Assembly: GCA_022457155.1 (NCBI GenBank)
Contig: JAJGOT010000358.1
Coordinates: 369,501 to 433,500 of the forward strand
Reading direction: 5' to 3'
Length of the DNA stretch: 64,000 nucleotides
Source: Cladopsammia gracilis
Lineage: Eukaryota > Cnidaria > Anthozoa > Scleractinia > Dendrophylliidae
Shown here: one piece after another, positions 24,826 to 37,645 of the stretch
Numbering within the stretch: position 1 is the stretch's first letter
Layout of the letters: the number at the start of each line of letters is the position of its first letter
The notes under the pieces: generated by a model
Databases searched by the model: none
Told to the model about the DNA's origin: nothing
What the model saw: the letters and a program-made list of their open reading frames with translations, nothing else
Position numbers and translations under genes: made by a program

Positions 24826-25577
24826 TTAAGGAAATTTTGATTCTCATTTCATGCAGTATTCACTTATTTATTCATTTTGGACAATTCTTAAACTAAATAA
24901 TTATAACGCATTTTTTAACGATTTTTCAAGAAACTATAATATCATTTCTTATTTTTTCGAGTGTAGCGTTTTCAACTGTAACTAATAACAAATACAAACT
25001 TATCCGCTTCTTTTGCAGACCGGCATGATTTAAAAGAGGAAACAAACATGATCGAACGTGAACATCAACAACCATATTATTTCAGCAACGAGAAGTACAA
25101 CACAATCATACGATCAAAAACTTAAATGGTAACAATACAGCTAGTCTATCAAAACAATACGAAAGAATCGTTATTAAGTTTAATACTGAATGCGTGTTTG
25201 TAGCGGTCAAAGTTTAAGGTGAAGCTTCCTGTATGTCACCAATGGGGATGCTCCTTGTAACGTTTGGGCTCCTGTATGGCACCACTAATTATCTATTGCG
25301 TCTGTCTACAGTTGCACGTTTAGAACATGAGTAAGATAGAAGCTCAAGTCAGTTGAACATTACTTCGACTTCATATAACATGTTTGATATTCCGTCTCAT
25401 GTCACAGTAAAGATGTACTTTCGAGTTTAATTTCGCTAAGTTACCTTGCGCATAAGGGTAATAGCGAATCGAAAAAAGCATTCCAATTCTGGTATCTTTT
25501 ATGGCTTTCTTTTTATCTTTTGAACATTCCCTTGTTAATTTTACATAGAAGCTACACCCTAGAGCTACTGTTCACTT

Positions 25578-25890
25578 TCAGTATGTGTACCACTGTTCAT
25601 CTTTAGTACACTCGTCACACATGTAACAGTCCTCGTCATAGTACTGCATAAGGCCGCTTTCATTAGCGTAAACACCTGCAGATAGGCACTGGAATTTCTT
25701 ACAGCATTTGGGGCAAATTTCTTCTGTCACTGCGTTCCCCGTACTTCTTTTTCAAGTATTCGACAACATCCTCCCCTTCATTAGATGATGGCATGTCCAC
25801 ACAGTCTAAGCTGTGATAGTGAGCCTCCGCTTCGTGCCCAAGTAGAGCCATGCATTTGAGATCTTGGCCGTGTTTATTGGAGACATCAGC
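25578..25890 (-). pseudogene. cysteine-rich open-frame remnant inside the TTAA element
   Basis: The minus strand encodes a protein-like stretch (QADVSNKHGQDLKCMALLGH, then EDVVEYLKKKYG). A one-base frame change near 25735 is followed by a second frame containing EEICPKCCKKFQC and DEDCYMCDECTKDEQWYTY before a stop at 25578-25580. The paired CxxC motifs suggest a zinc-binding tail. It may be the C-terminal remnant of the element's own transposase or a captured host fragment. I do not recognise it. Confidence 0.45.
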
Positions 25891-26804
25891 TTGTTACCAT
25901 TTAAGTTTTTGATCGTATAATTGTGTTGTATTTCTCGTTACTGAAATAATATGGTTGTTGATGTTTACGTTCGATCATGTTTGTTTCCTCTTTTAAATCA
26001 TGCCGGTCTGCTATAAGAAGCGGAAACGTTTATATTTGTTATTAGTTACAGTTGAAAACGCTACACTCGAAAAAATAAGAAATGATATAGTTTCTTGAAA
26101 AATCGTTAAAAAATGCGTTATAATTATTTAGTTTAAGAATTGTCCAAAATGAATAAATAAGTGAATACTGCATACATGAGAATCAAACTTTTCTTAACTG
26201 CCTTTATTTTATTCATTCCAGCTTTCTCTGGTTGGAAGGCCATTCCATTTCAAAAATTACTTGGGGATCATTTCGGGGTCAGTGTGAAAAAAATGGGGAT
26301 CATTTCGGGGTCGGGATCATTTCGGGGTCGATTTGGGGATCATTTCGGGGTCGGGGATCATTTCGGGGTCGGGATCATTTCGGGGGCTGTACAGTACACG
26401 AAAATGTAAAAAAATGAAAATCAAAAATTTGATCGTAGTAGCACTTTAAGAATTCCAAACATGATTTTGACGATTGAAAGCTCTATTGCTGAGGGCATAT
26501 AATCTTTGTATAACTCACTAAAGGAGTCCCAGAACTAAGCAGCAATAGGGCAGAGAAATAACATGTGTTTAAGGTCTTGAGTTCCTGATTTGCATAAGTA
26601 ACATAAGCTATTGTTTGCTAGCTTTGTTTTGAACAACATACGTTTTGTAAAAACTAAATTATGAAGGATCTTATATTGAAACATTACTGGTTTAGTTTCC
26701 TTTGTTATATATAGTGAAAGTAAGTTTGTAAATAGTCAGTCGTTTGTTTTTTATATGCATTGTCTTGAAGTTCTTTTTTCTGCTTCTCCAATCCAGAGAC
26801 TATT

Positions 26805-29600
26805 TGGCTGTCTTGAAATCAAGAGCGAGATCACGAGGTCGCGTGTCAACCAATCAGATCCGTGAAACTAAAATATGCATGCATACATTTGCATGCACTA
26901 ATGTGACACGAAAAAAGGGGCAAAACGCTGAACCAGTAAATGAGCCACGATCGATGTCTGAAGCGAACGTACTTTAATTTAAATGAATGTTTCCACGCAA
27001 CAGCTCATCCAAATACAATGGGAATTATACCGTTAAAAAGAAATGACTTCTAAATAACCCTGAAAGAACCACAAATCAACTAATTTTTCATTGTCAGAAA
27101 CCTTATATCATTTCTACCACAACAATAACTACAATTCAACTTTTCCTCCTTTATGTGTTTCAAAGCCAAGGGGGGTAAAATAAATTATCCCAAGCCGAAG
27201 ATCTCAGGTGAGTGTTGTTTGATTTGCCTATTCACCGTTAAACAATCTCCCGTCAATTATATGACAGATTCAAATTTTAACTTTTTACTCCTTGAGAGTG
27301 AACCTCAAGATGGATGATTAATCTTACGTCGTGACCATTCATATAAAATCCCTTCAGCATTACTTGCTTAACATACCCTAAGGCGCTGTGGTTTACTGTT
27401 TTGCATATAATGAAATTTCAGATTTTTCTAAAATTTTGCTGTTTGTCCTCAGAAGTGCAAATGTTCCGAGGACAAAATATATATGGTTGTCTTTTTATGA
27501 CAACGATCTATTGAATAAATAAATGTGGGCGACAAAAAAAATATAGAAAAGCCAAATTATCCGATCCGAAATTGGCCAAATTATCGGATAAATTAGCCGA
27601 ATTTTTAAAAGTCTCGATAAGCTGTTTTTATTTCCTGAACACCGCGGTTCTTTTACATCATCGTGTTCATTTCATTCAATGCACTACGTTTACTATTCTT
27701 ATGGAAGACTCGATTTTCCATTTAACTTCGCTGAATAGTCCCACGCGGTACGTAAAATATTGTTAATCTGTGTCGTTGACATAAGACTTGCATTAACCAT
27801 CACAAGCTAAGCGTAGGTTGTTCGTTTTTTTAAGTGACAGTGGGACAGTTTCTTTTAGGGCATACTTGCCTGAAAAGAAACGTTTCTAAGCGACAATTTA
27901 CACTAATTACTTGAGGGGAAGAAGATGTGTTGAAAACATAATAATTAATTCAGGAGAAGTTTGGTGTTTTCGGACGAAATAACTAATTAGTATTAAAAAA
28001 GAATTTGCCCTTACACAGGCAAAATTATGTTTATAGGACTAATAGCACTAATAATGCTTTGGCCCCAAGTGGTCAATGTTGGCCCAGGGTTAAGAAGGGC
28101 TGGCCAATGATATTAGTTTCTCGGTAAAGTAAAAGACTGGCGGTTGTATGCGCTTCCAAATTAAAGCGGCGACAAACTGACTGTAATTGGTCACATATTA
28201 TTTAAGATATCTTTTCCCACTTTAAACACTCCATATTTTTGCATTTCAAGTGCATTGTTTTATCTCATGAATAATGCTTTATAATAAGTATATATTGACA
28301 CTTATATGTTATTAATTGTGTGTCTTACTCATTTGGCCATTAAAACGTTTAATTTCACCAAAACACTTCATTCTACGTTTTTCTTTAACGTTCTCAACAA
28401 TTCTTCCTAACTGCGGATCTGCGGAAAGCTTCTAAAGGTACCACATTACTTTAATACGTTATTCAAAAATTTAGCTTGTTCCTTGTTTATAATTGTTGAG
28501 TTAGACGGCAAAAAAAAAATCCTTCTATGGTATTATATATCTCGTGGCTGTAAATAGCTATATAAAGTTTATTCCTTGGTTTATAGCATCGCTGTTGTTT
28601 GTGATGAGAATTCGGTGTGCTTCGGAATGGTCATTATTTAGTGGCGTGAGCCGCGAGGGTTAAGCTATGTTTGGGAAAAGGGTCATCAGTTTTTGTGCTC
28701 CACTTTAGGGAAGACCACAACTTTCTAAATTACATTTTAGGGAAGATAACGAAGTTTTAACCCAAATTGTTCTCAATGGCCTCGAATACTTTGCCAGTAT
28801 AGCGAGTATTGGAAGGTCTGTGTTCTCTTTGTCCTTGCCAATATTAAGAGTATGTTTTCAAGAGTAATTATTTCATTACATTTTCTGTGTTGATGAGGTC
28901 AGATGCTGAGGAATAACTTTTTTTTTATTTCCTTCAATAATTAAGTTAAATACTCCTTAAAATTCTAGCTTTCGCAAAAGTCGCGGACACTGTTCCTCAC
29001 CGATTTGGCTGAAATTCCGCATGTACAGTGGGCTTCAGATAGGGTCCAAAAACAGGATAGATATTTTAATTATTTGTTAATTTCGAAGACACCCGACAAG
29101 GCAATTTTATTTGGGGTGGTCTCCACCGACCGCCATATTGGTAAACGAGATGGAGGGAGTTCTTGAGACTTTAAAGCTAAGCTTGGAACTGAAGTATATT
29201 CATCATTACTAATACAGAACCGTGACTTCCTTTTTTGCATTTATTTAAAGAAATACGGAATAGCCAAATGTTGAGCTAAGAAGGGCTAAAAAGTTTGAAG
29301 GTATTTTTCCACTTTGAAATGTCCGCAAAATTACCAGAAATTAAAAGGCCGATATCTTCCTACAGGTTTGTTCGATTTAGAACTAGCAGATTTGACAGTT
29401 TTGCCTTAATTTCATTATTCAATGATGCAGTATAATTATGTAAACATCGAATGCGAGTAAACGGATGTGTTTAATATAATTGCTCTCAGTTACCTTTGGT
29501 AGAGCATTAAGGATCATTAAGATATCATCTTGGAAACAAAATTTTAATTATAAGTTAACATCGTGTTCATTTACAAAGATATACCCGATTTATGGGATGT
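26805..29600. other. long gene-free stretch
   Basis: AT-rich sequence with one fragment of the 11995 repeat family at its left end. Only short, low-complexity open frames occur, and no exon with believable splice sites in phase could be joined. No palindromic element was resolved. Confidence 0.5.
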
Positions 29601-30576
29601 TCAGTCAAACCGCTCACGAGCATTAACTTAATTCAATGAATTTAAAGTTCATTAAAGTACGCACAGGCCACCTTACCATCCTCTTTAAGTGTTGTGTGTT
29701 GTGCATCTGCAAGGGTCGTATCGTTTTATAAAACTAGGTTCGCTATGATTTATGACTCGCGAAAGCGGTATTTTTAAAACAACGGTCCGACACTACTCAA
29801 GCTGTAACAGTTTAATCACTGTTACTTTCACTTGTTGACAGAACTTCGCGCTTAGAGGTCTTAGAGAAGAGAAACGTTTTTAAATGTTTCAAAAGCATCG
29901 GCCTTCTTCAGAATACAACGGTAATCTAGCACGCGTTTCGTTTTGGCGAATGTCAAACTTTGGGATATTTCGCTTCCAACGAATTATAAAATGTCATAAT
30001 TGATTAAACTAAAGTCAATAGAAAAGAAAGATCCCAGACAAAAATCAGTGGGGAGCGATGCATCGATCATGTGACACAAATTCAGACCGGGCCGGGGGGG
30101 AGGGGGGGGGGGGGGGGGGGGGGGGTTGCAACACCTTTCTTGAGATTTTTCGATGTTACAATATTTTGGAAATATTTAATCACTAATAGATAACCTGTGA
30201 CGTGCGCTAAAGATAAGGGAAATATTATGGGGGTTATGGCGCTGCTGGGGGTCGTTGGCGTCATCCAAAATCGCTGCCAGAAGAACGGGGGTTAAGAGTT
30301 TTTGCTCCTCATTTTACGGAAGAAAAGGTGTTATCTGTGTTTTTTTTTTATTAACTTGAAGGCCTCTTGTGGTTTCTATTGTTTCTAACAGAAGAGAGGC
30401 ATGAAACGTTTTTGCTTATCTTCACCATAATGCTCGTGTTTGTGGGATAAATAATCGTTGCCAAGGAAGCAACACTAAACGTCACATAAAATAAAAAATA
30501 ACGTTAAAAAATACAAAACTAAGCCTATATGGGATCATGCACCTATCTGATAATGCTTGTGGATTAAATATTATGC

Positions 30577-30620
<44 letters not shown>

Positions 30621-32168
30621 GAGCGCAGCGAGGTCCGTGTGCCATGACCGAGAAAACTCAGTCAATAAGTATTTTATGATATGACTAGAAAGTACAAGAA
30701 TAGTCGTGCAGCGCGAGGCCACTTGAACTCGAGCGGGTCCGGACGTGCTTTCTCCGGACCGGCTCACGTCAACCCGTCCGGCCCCGCTCACGTCACCTCG
30801 CGATTCTATTTTCTGTAGGATTGCATCAGCGGGGCCGTACGGTCATATTATAAGAGTTGTTATTTGAAGCTAAAGTGCTACTTCTAAAACAGCCCATGGT
30901 TCGTTTAAATCTTTTCTCACTTTTTACTCCTGATAAAGTAAGGGTCAGACAATGAAGACACCCTTGTAAATTAATGTTGGGAATGTGAGAGGAGATAAAA
31001 TGGACCACCTGGTCGAACCAATATAAATCGCTCAAGACGTCATGCCAACTAAGAGAAGAACACGTTTAGGCAACCTGATGTGTCTTGTAGTGGGTGTTTT
31101 GTTCCCAGTATTACCAATTCGGTCACTAAAACGTTCAGCTGACAATAGTGTATGTTCAGTGTCATCTAGCCACAGGATAGCAAATCTATTGTCTGAAGTA
31201 TCAGTCGTCTTTCTTGCCCTACCCCCTTATGGGCGCCACGGGGGGTAAAAATCTGTAAAATTTAATTTAAAATTTGTATACTAGGTAATCATACGGTTTC
31301 GAGTTCAATAAAAAAAGCGGCGAGTGCAATTTGGGCTTTTTGAAAAACTCACAAGTGCAAATTAATCACAAATAGAACAAGAAAATCTTATGATTACTTA
31401 TTAATAATTATACATGGAAAAATTTGCATCCATTTTTGTTTGGAAATTTTTGTATTTTTTTTTTTGCAATTTTTTTTGGAAATTTTATTATTTTTTTTTT
31501 TCGATTTGTTATTTGCACTGGTGTTTCACGTTTTGCACAGGTGTTACACTTGAACTGCGCTGCTCTTAGCCAATCAGAATCGAGTAATTTTTTCATGTAT
31601 ATTATTATAACGAAATTGAAATTACATTAGCCGTCATTTCAAATACAGTATTGAGATTTACAAAGAAAAAGAGTACTGGAATTGGTGTGATATAGAGTGA
31701 CAAGCAGCGAATACTTTCTTGATATTTGGTACGTCGCGATCGCATTCAGTTGTTTTGAACGGGAGAATTAGCAGACGTCCTCAACTTTTACGCTCTTTGT
31801 GAATTTAAGCTGGATACATCGATGTTTGAGCACTGAATTCCGGAAGGGACGTGCTACTGTCTAAACGATACGTAATCAATCGACCTCGTCGCCTGGTGAA
31901 GACATATAGTCTGATAGCAGTCGAAACGTCGCGATCAACAGTGACTCCATCGTGAGACAAATGAATAAACATATCTATCTCACAAACCACGATGAACACT
32001 AACCACATTTTCAACAACATTATTCATGTGGTTTATCTGTAAAATCAACACCTATTGACAAAAAAGAGCGCGCGAATTATATTTATTTATTCTATAACTA
32101 ACTGGTCTGTGCATCTGAAAGGATATTGTAAGATTTTATTGGCCTTTATTTTCAGATTATTGCAAATA

Positions 32169-35100
32169 ATGTTTCGGAGACGCAACCTGTTTTCCATCCT
32201 GTTAATTGGGTTTGTTATCAGCTCTGCGCTGGCTCTTCGCTTCTTCCTTATCAGCAAGAAACGAAATCTGATGTCAACAACCAGTGTCATGGGCATATTA
32301 GACAAGGTTATGGCTAAAGAAAATGGTGAGTTACCTATCCCTGGACAAATAAAATTTTTTGGATTGGGTTACGATAACGCAAAATGCCGCTTTTTAACCC
32401 TGTATTTTTTGCCCTCATTCGCAAATCCCCGTCACTTTAGATACGGAGTACTCCCCCTAGGGTCTGTGAACTGTATTATTTGTAGTTAAAACACTTTGTG
32501 ACTTTGTCTGCCATATGTACTGCCAGGTTTACACTGTGTATTAGCACAGAAAATGTTTTTTGCAGCGTAGCACTCACGTTCAATGATAATATTGAAATTT
32601 GGTTGTTAACAGTGATAAAAAAACTGTTATCATTCGTTGGGTCTTTTTCATTGTAGATCTATTTGAGCGCATTTATTTATATTTGTGTTCCCTGTGTTCC
32701 ATGTTCCACTGCTGGAAGTGACTGATGCATACACTGATTTGTCCGATATTTGTTTGTTTTTGGTTTTTAGCAGAAACCCCTCCGCTGTCTTTTGCAGAAA
32801 ATCTTTTCAAACTTTACGATGGAGTGGAGACCTTCGTTATGTTCATTGGATATCCGCGGAGCAGTCACAGTTTAGTGGCCGCTATTTTAGATGCTCATCC
32901 AGAAATAATCATCCCGCATGAGTACAATTTAATAGAAAGATGGGAATACTTCCAATCAGTAAACGCTAGTCAGAAAAACATGCAAAAGTATTTGCTTTTC
33001 TTTGAGCTTCAGCAGCTATCTAGGAAACAAGCTTTGTTTGGTATTCGAGCTGATAAGAATAGTACTCGGCTTAAGGGAAAGTACACATATACATACAATG
33101 TGCCAGGATTATGGCAAGGAGGATACCATCAAAGGATAAAGGTACTAACACTTTCGTAGCTACAGTAATAATTCATAATTTTTACAGCGCTAAAACTATA
33201 AATATTCTAAAGCGCTGTTACTATAAGACTATATGTAATAAAAATATAAAAATGAATGAATCTATGTACAAGTCAAACTAGAAAATCAAGAAACAGTATA
33301 GTGTGATTGAAAAAGTTAAAAACGTTTAAAAGCAGAATGCTTTCCTGAAAAGGAAAATCTTTCACTTGGCTTTTAAAAGTCTCCACTTCGAATGTCAACA
33401 GGTAGCTGATACCACAGAGAGGGGCTAGCCTTGGCAAAGTCTCTATCCCCAAAGGTTTTCAGCATTATCTTGGGGGCTAACATATAATGACCGTCAGAAC
33501 GTAAGGTTGTACCGAGCGACAGGCAGGCAGAATCATACCCACGCCAATACAGGCCCTTGCACACCAACAGACAAACGAAATCCAAGTGATTAACCATTTT
33601 AACGGCGTTGACGGTTTTTTCACATCAGTTCAAATGCCAACATGTTTAATTGCCAACTATTGATACGTAACCGCATTCACACACGCCAACTTGAGTTTGC
33701 CAACATGATTAATTGCCAAGTGTTGATACCGCGTTCACACAAGTCAACTTGAGTTTGCCAATATGATTAATTGCCAACTGTTAATACACACGCCAACTTG
33801 AGTTTGCCAACATGGTTAATTGCCAAGTGTTGTTACCGCGTTCACATAAGCCAACTTGAGTTTGCCAACATGATTCATTGCCAACTGTTGATACCGCGTT
33901 CACACACGCCAACTTAAGTTTGCCAACATGATTAATTGCCAAGTGTTGACACCCCGTTCATACACGCCAAAATGAATTTGCCAACATGAATAATTGCCAA
34001 CTGTTGATACCGCGTTCACACACGCCAACTTAAGTTTGCCAACATGAATCGGCCAACTTTACTTTGTCGTGTGAATGCACCTTTTCTTTTAAATTCCAAA
34101 GTGTGATGTAATCCTCTCAAACTTGAGAGTGTTTGGCGCAATATATATTAAACTTGAGACACCGTGTTTCATCACAAGATCAAACCCTGAGAAGTGAGTT
34201 GAAAATACGACGCGCAGCGGAGTATTTTTGACGAACTTCGAGGAGTTTGATCTTGCGATGAAATACTGTGTCGAATGTTTGATATTACTTCTCAAACGAA
34301 ATGATGGAGAAATTAAGGATGCAAAAATGAGGAGTGTTTCATCTGATTTCCAAACACTCATTAAACATTAATTTCCTTTGTATTTTATTCATAAATTATT
34401 AATGCTTTGAGAAAATCAGATGAAACACTGTCTCATGTTTGATATATTACATATATCGAATATATTACTTGATTATATTGCTTGATTATTATTTGATATA
34501 TTACATATCTTGTTTGATATATTACATCAAGCACGAGGGAGAGTGTTTCATCAGGATTTCCACACACCAAGAAATGTGTTGAAAACACAAGGCGTGGCCG
34601 AGTTTTAAAACACAGAAAATGAAGGAATGAAGTCACCAAAATGATCGGGTTTCCCAATTAAACGCAGTCACTATTATAGATTTCTTTGTTGAAGCTTATG
34701 AATTATAATTTACTAATGAGTTTGGGAACTTTTGAATGAAAGCTATTGAGCAGCACTTTCCTGCGCTGCTGTATATTATACTTTATAAAGTATAGTTAAC
34801 TTTGGAGTCGGTGGATGAAATCCTGAAGTGTGGCCATTCAAATGAAAGCTGGTACTGTTTATCATGCTGTACACGGTGGCTTTAACCATTTAGTCTGTGT
34901 CCATTCAACTTGAAAGCTACGAAGTAGCAATTTCATTAGAGCTGTTTGTTTCTTGATAGTTTGCGGATAAAACTGTTTAGTTTTGTATTTCTGAAGCGTC
35001 TGAATTGTATTTACCGCTGACTTATTTTTACAAGGTTATTGGTGACAAGAAAGGAGGTAAAACTTCAATGATTTTATCCAAGCAAGACTCGATGGAACCT

Positions 35101-36548
35101 CTAGAAAAAATCCGTCGGGCTGTTCAACTACCAATGAAAATCATTCACGTCACAAGGAATCCATTTGATAACATAGCAACCATGATGCTTCGCCGTACAG
35201 GCAACCGTGATGCAGTGAGAACAGGAGATGGAAAAGTAAGAGTAATACCGTAAAATGCGGGTTATTCCTCCTCCCCTCCCCTCACTCCCCCCTCCCCCCC
35301 CCCCCTCCCCTCCCCCTCTAATAGACCCATCTGTCGGCAAAACAACCAAAGTGTGCCCTTCCCCGTGTGATATCTTAATGGGACACTGTCTCGACTGAAA
35401 TATGTGTTTTCATGATTATGGCCAGGAGCTTGCTGTAAGCTTACTTTATTATCTTGAAATTGTAAGAACCCATCGCCAAAAGTGATAGAAGCAAAGAAAT
35501 GTGAACGAAACAGACAAAATAACGGCTAGAAAACTCAAAATTTCACAAGTGTAGCAAGGTTGATTTCTTAACAGCCCGTCAATAAATTAAATTTAATGAA
35601 CTGTAGTCCACTTCAATCCTTGCAATCCTGCACTTTATCTCCAAACTACCACTTTCGTTTTATTCTAAGTTGTATATATATTTGGTGGCATTTGGAAATA
35701 TAACGTGGAGATAAGCTAAGCCAAAGTTCGCTAATTCGGCAGGACAGTGTCTCTTCAAGTTGACAATAAACACTTAATGACTGGTCCCGAGGGAAACAGT
35801 GAATTTTGTTTCCCGAGAATCTCGATGTTCTCATCGAGATTCGAGGGAAATAAAATTCACTGTTTCCCTTAGGACCAGTCATTAAGTGATTTGTTATATA
35901 GCAACACACACAAAAAAAAAAACAACACAACACTGTTTGAAACACGCGCCGAGCACTCGATCCATCATAATCATACCACGTTTTGTCACGGTCTGATCAC
36001 GTGCGCTAGTGGGCAACAGTGCAATATTACCCTCTGATGTCAAAATTGTTGCCCGCTTTCGCAAATGTTGCCCGCTTAGCACAATTGACGGGAAACAGTT
36101 TGTTTGTTAGATGTCATGTGACGATGAATCAACCAATCAACGCGCGCGTTGTATTGAGCAAAACTCCAGCTATTTAACAATGCTTAATTGTTCCCTTTCC
36201 TTTTCTTAGGTTAATAACAGAATGCAGCTGGACCGGATTATAAAGGATTACTTTAAACTGGCAGCTGCTAACCAACGTGTGAGGGAGACATACGGAGACG
36301 CAGTGATCGACATTCCAGGACATGAAACTGTGCTGAGACCCAGAGAAACAATTCAAAAACTGTGTGACCATTTGGGGGTCACGTGTTCTGACGAGTACCT
36401 TGACAAATGCAGCAGAATTATGTACGGTACCCCTTCAGTCACCAGGGACACAATAGTGTGGACTGAAGAACAAAAAACACGAGTGACACAAATGATGAAG
36501 GATTTACCTTTTCTAAAAGACTATACATTCAATGGAGATCCAAAGTAA
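32169..36548 (+). CDS. sulfotransferase-like type II membrane protein, copy 1
   Basis: Exons 32169-32325, 32771-33141, 35035-35235 and 36210-36548 join in phase into 355 residues plus stop. Residues 7-28 form an N-terminal signal anchor (LFSILLIGF...), as in Golgi type II enzymes. Residues 78-97 carry the probable 5'-phosphosulfate loop (IGYPRSSHSLVAAILDAHPE). Residues 211-225 carry a 3'-phosphate-binding-like motif (KIIHVTRNPFDNIAT). Together these suggest PAPS-dependent transfer of sulfate to a secreted or glycan substrate; the substrate is unknown. Exon 2 starts at a TAGCAG tandem acceptor, so one alanine may be optional. Introns contain a minisatellite, a TTAA MITE and an insertion that copy 2 lacks. 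Nothing in the coding sequence is broken. The family call comes from motif recognition only. Confidence 0.8.
33625..34075. repeat. ~70-bp minisatellite in intron 2 of copy 1
   Basis: About six to seven units contain CCAACTTGAGTTTGCCAACA, TTAATTGCCAA and TACCGCGTTCACAC. The paralogous intron has only about 1.5 units (around 41947-42055). Confidence 0.85.
34080..34795. repeat. repeat-rich intron segment
   Basis: Repeated blocks carry GTGTTTCATC(A/T)G and GATATATTAC. The motif TGTTTCATCAGGAT also occurs near 50670 and 51340, so this is dispersed repeat DNA. One unit of the ~107-base repeat follows at 34795-34900. Confidence 0.5.
35379..35753. mobile_element. TTAA MITE in intron 3 of copy 1
   Basis: GGGACACTGTCTCG on the left and the complement of a GGACACTGTCC-like end on the right. 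TTAA is intact at the left (35375-35378) and degraded at the right. The orthologous insertion in copy 2 (43201-43538) keeps TTAA on both sides and AGGGGCACTGTCCCG ends, so it predates the gene duplication. Confidence 0.7.
35766..36181. mobile_element. insertion in intron 3, absent from copy 2
   Basis: About 415 bases with an internal palindrome (35777-35887, ACTGGTCCCGAGGGAAACAG and its complement) interrupt sequence that is continuous in copy 2 near 43550. ACAAT occurs at both edges and may be the target duplication. A related copy lies at 55418-55790. Confidence 0.75.
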
Positions 36549-36654
36549 TTGATAAAAATCTTTAACGCCTTCCAAGACGTATTGTGTTTATCCAAACCGT
36601 ATATTTCCGTAATATTTGAAGTGTTTACAACATGAGCGGTCGTATTGTATCAGT

Positions 36655-36895
36655 CACCAGTCAGACGTGATACAGCACATGATACAACACGGACAAAACA
36701 CGGACACAGCACGGACGTGACACGTGATAAAACACGTGACACAACACGCACACAACATAGACAACGGCGTGATGCAACACGCACACAACACGGACACAGC
36801 AGGTGATACAATATGTAATACAACACGAACACAACAAGGCCGCAACACGTGATACAACGCGGAAAAACACGGACACTACACGGACATAATAATAT
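36655..36895. repeat. ACACGTGATACAACACGGAC minisatellite
   Basis: Short degenerate units built from ACACG, GATACAACACG and GGACACAACACG begin about 100 bases after the stop of sulfotransferase copy 1. All minus-strand frames over it give cysteine/valine-rich artefacts. Confidence 0.85.
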
Positions 36896-37555
36896 AAACT
36901 ACTTATGAAATGAATATGAAATGCTAATTAGTTGCAACCACAGTATAAATCCACTGGTGGTTGTAACTAATTCGCATTTCATAGCTGTTCTGCATTAGGA
37001 TTACAAGCCTTCATTAAATTGTAATTTCCTTTGTATTTCCTTTATGAATTATTGATATTTTTATAAGGGCTAATAAAATGTATAACAATCAACAGTAAAA
37101 CCGGCTCACGAGCCATAACTTAATTCAATAAATTCAAAGTTCAGTGAAGTACGCACAGGATTACCATCTTCTGTTTGTGTTGTGCATCTGTAATGGTCGT
37201 ACGGCATTTTATAAAACTAGGTTCACTACGATTTGTGACTCGCGAAAGCGGTATTTTCGAAACAACGGTGAGAAAATATTCACTGTTACTTTCACTTGTT
37301 GACAGGACTTCACGCTTTGAGGTCACGGTTTGAGGAAAGAGAAAAGTTTTTTAAATATTTCAACAGCATCCATCGGTAATCTAGCACGCGTTTCAATTTA
37401 GGCGAGAGTCAAACTTTGGGATATTTCGCTTCCAACGAATTTATAAAATGTCACAATTGATTAATCTAAAGTCAAGAAAGGATATAAAACATTAATCCCA
37501 GACAAAAATCAGTGGGGAGCGATGCATCGATCATGTGACACAAAATCAGACGGGG

Positions 37556-37645
37556 AGGAGGAGGAGGGGGGGGGGGGGGGAGGAGGGGGGGGGGGGGAGG
37601 AGGGGGGAGGAGGGGGGGGGAGGAGGGGGGGAGGTGGGGGGCAGG
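37556..37645. repeat. G-rich tract
   Basis: About 90 bases of almost pure G with scattered A lie upstream of sulfotransferase copy 2. They match a shorter poly-G at about 30090-30125 in the proximal copy. G-quadruplex formation is plausible. The tract belongs to the repeat family described at 17700. Confidence 0.9.

Larger units (their letters stand above)
23496..26445. mobile_element. 2.95-kb TTAA transposon with long inverted arms
   Basis: TTAA lies at 23492-23495 and 26446-26449. The termini begin AGTGCTACTACGATCAAATT at both ends. The arms are inverted copies: 23496-25133 on the left, including two later insertions, and about 25893-26445 on the right. The unique centre is about 25134-25892. 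The arms contain short repeats of CCCCGAAATGATCCC. Element boundaries are proven internally by the restored LINE frame. TTAA is the target of both piggyBac and Kolobok elements; no complete transposase is visible. Confidence 0.85.
23040..26800 (-). mobile_element. LINE 3' end split by a TTAA element
   Basis: On the minus strand, 26800-26450 encodes a reverse transcriptase C-terminus (MFQYKILHNLVF, then CYLCKSG...HMLFLCP and FWDSFSELY). The coding resumes at 23491-23290 with RDKFDKLINHNLILIAKYC and ends at a stop. If the insert 23496-26445 and one TTAA are removed, the frame reads straight through (GGA ATT CTT AAA AGA GAC). One in-frame stop precedes FWDSF, so the LINE was probably already dead. 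The type resembles Tx1/L1-like elements. Confidence 0.75.
29600..36560 (+). repeat. segmental duplication, proximal copy
   Basis: From about 29600 the sequence is collinear with the region from about 37100 onward. The match includes a poly-G tract, the 30300-30480 and 30840-31240 blocks, the 31680-32160 upstream block and all four sulfotransferase exons. Offsets vary from about 7.06 to 7.83 kb along the block because of insertions and array-length changes in either copy. Confidence 0.85.

Noticed and set aside
25019..25125. An in-phase terminal exon for the receptor gene (TTTTGCAG acceptor, 34 codons with YYFSNEKYNTIIR, then stop).
   Set aside because: It lies inside an arm of the TTAA transposon, and its inverted copy is at about 25897-26000. 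The exon at 17402 is far closer, is also in phase and has a poly(A) signal. Phase agreement has a one-in-three chance. Exonisation cannot be excluded without transcripts.
36650..36876. Overlapping cysteine/valine-rich minus-strand frames.
   Set aside because: They come from the ACACGTGATACAACACG minisatellite; three frames are open at once with similar content.
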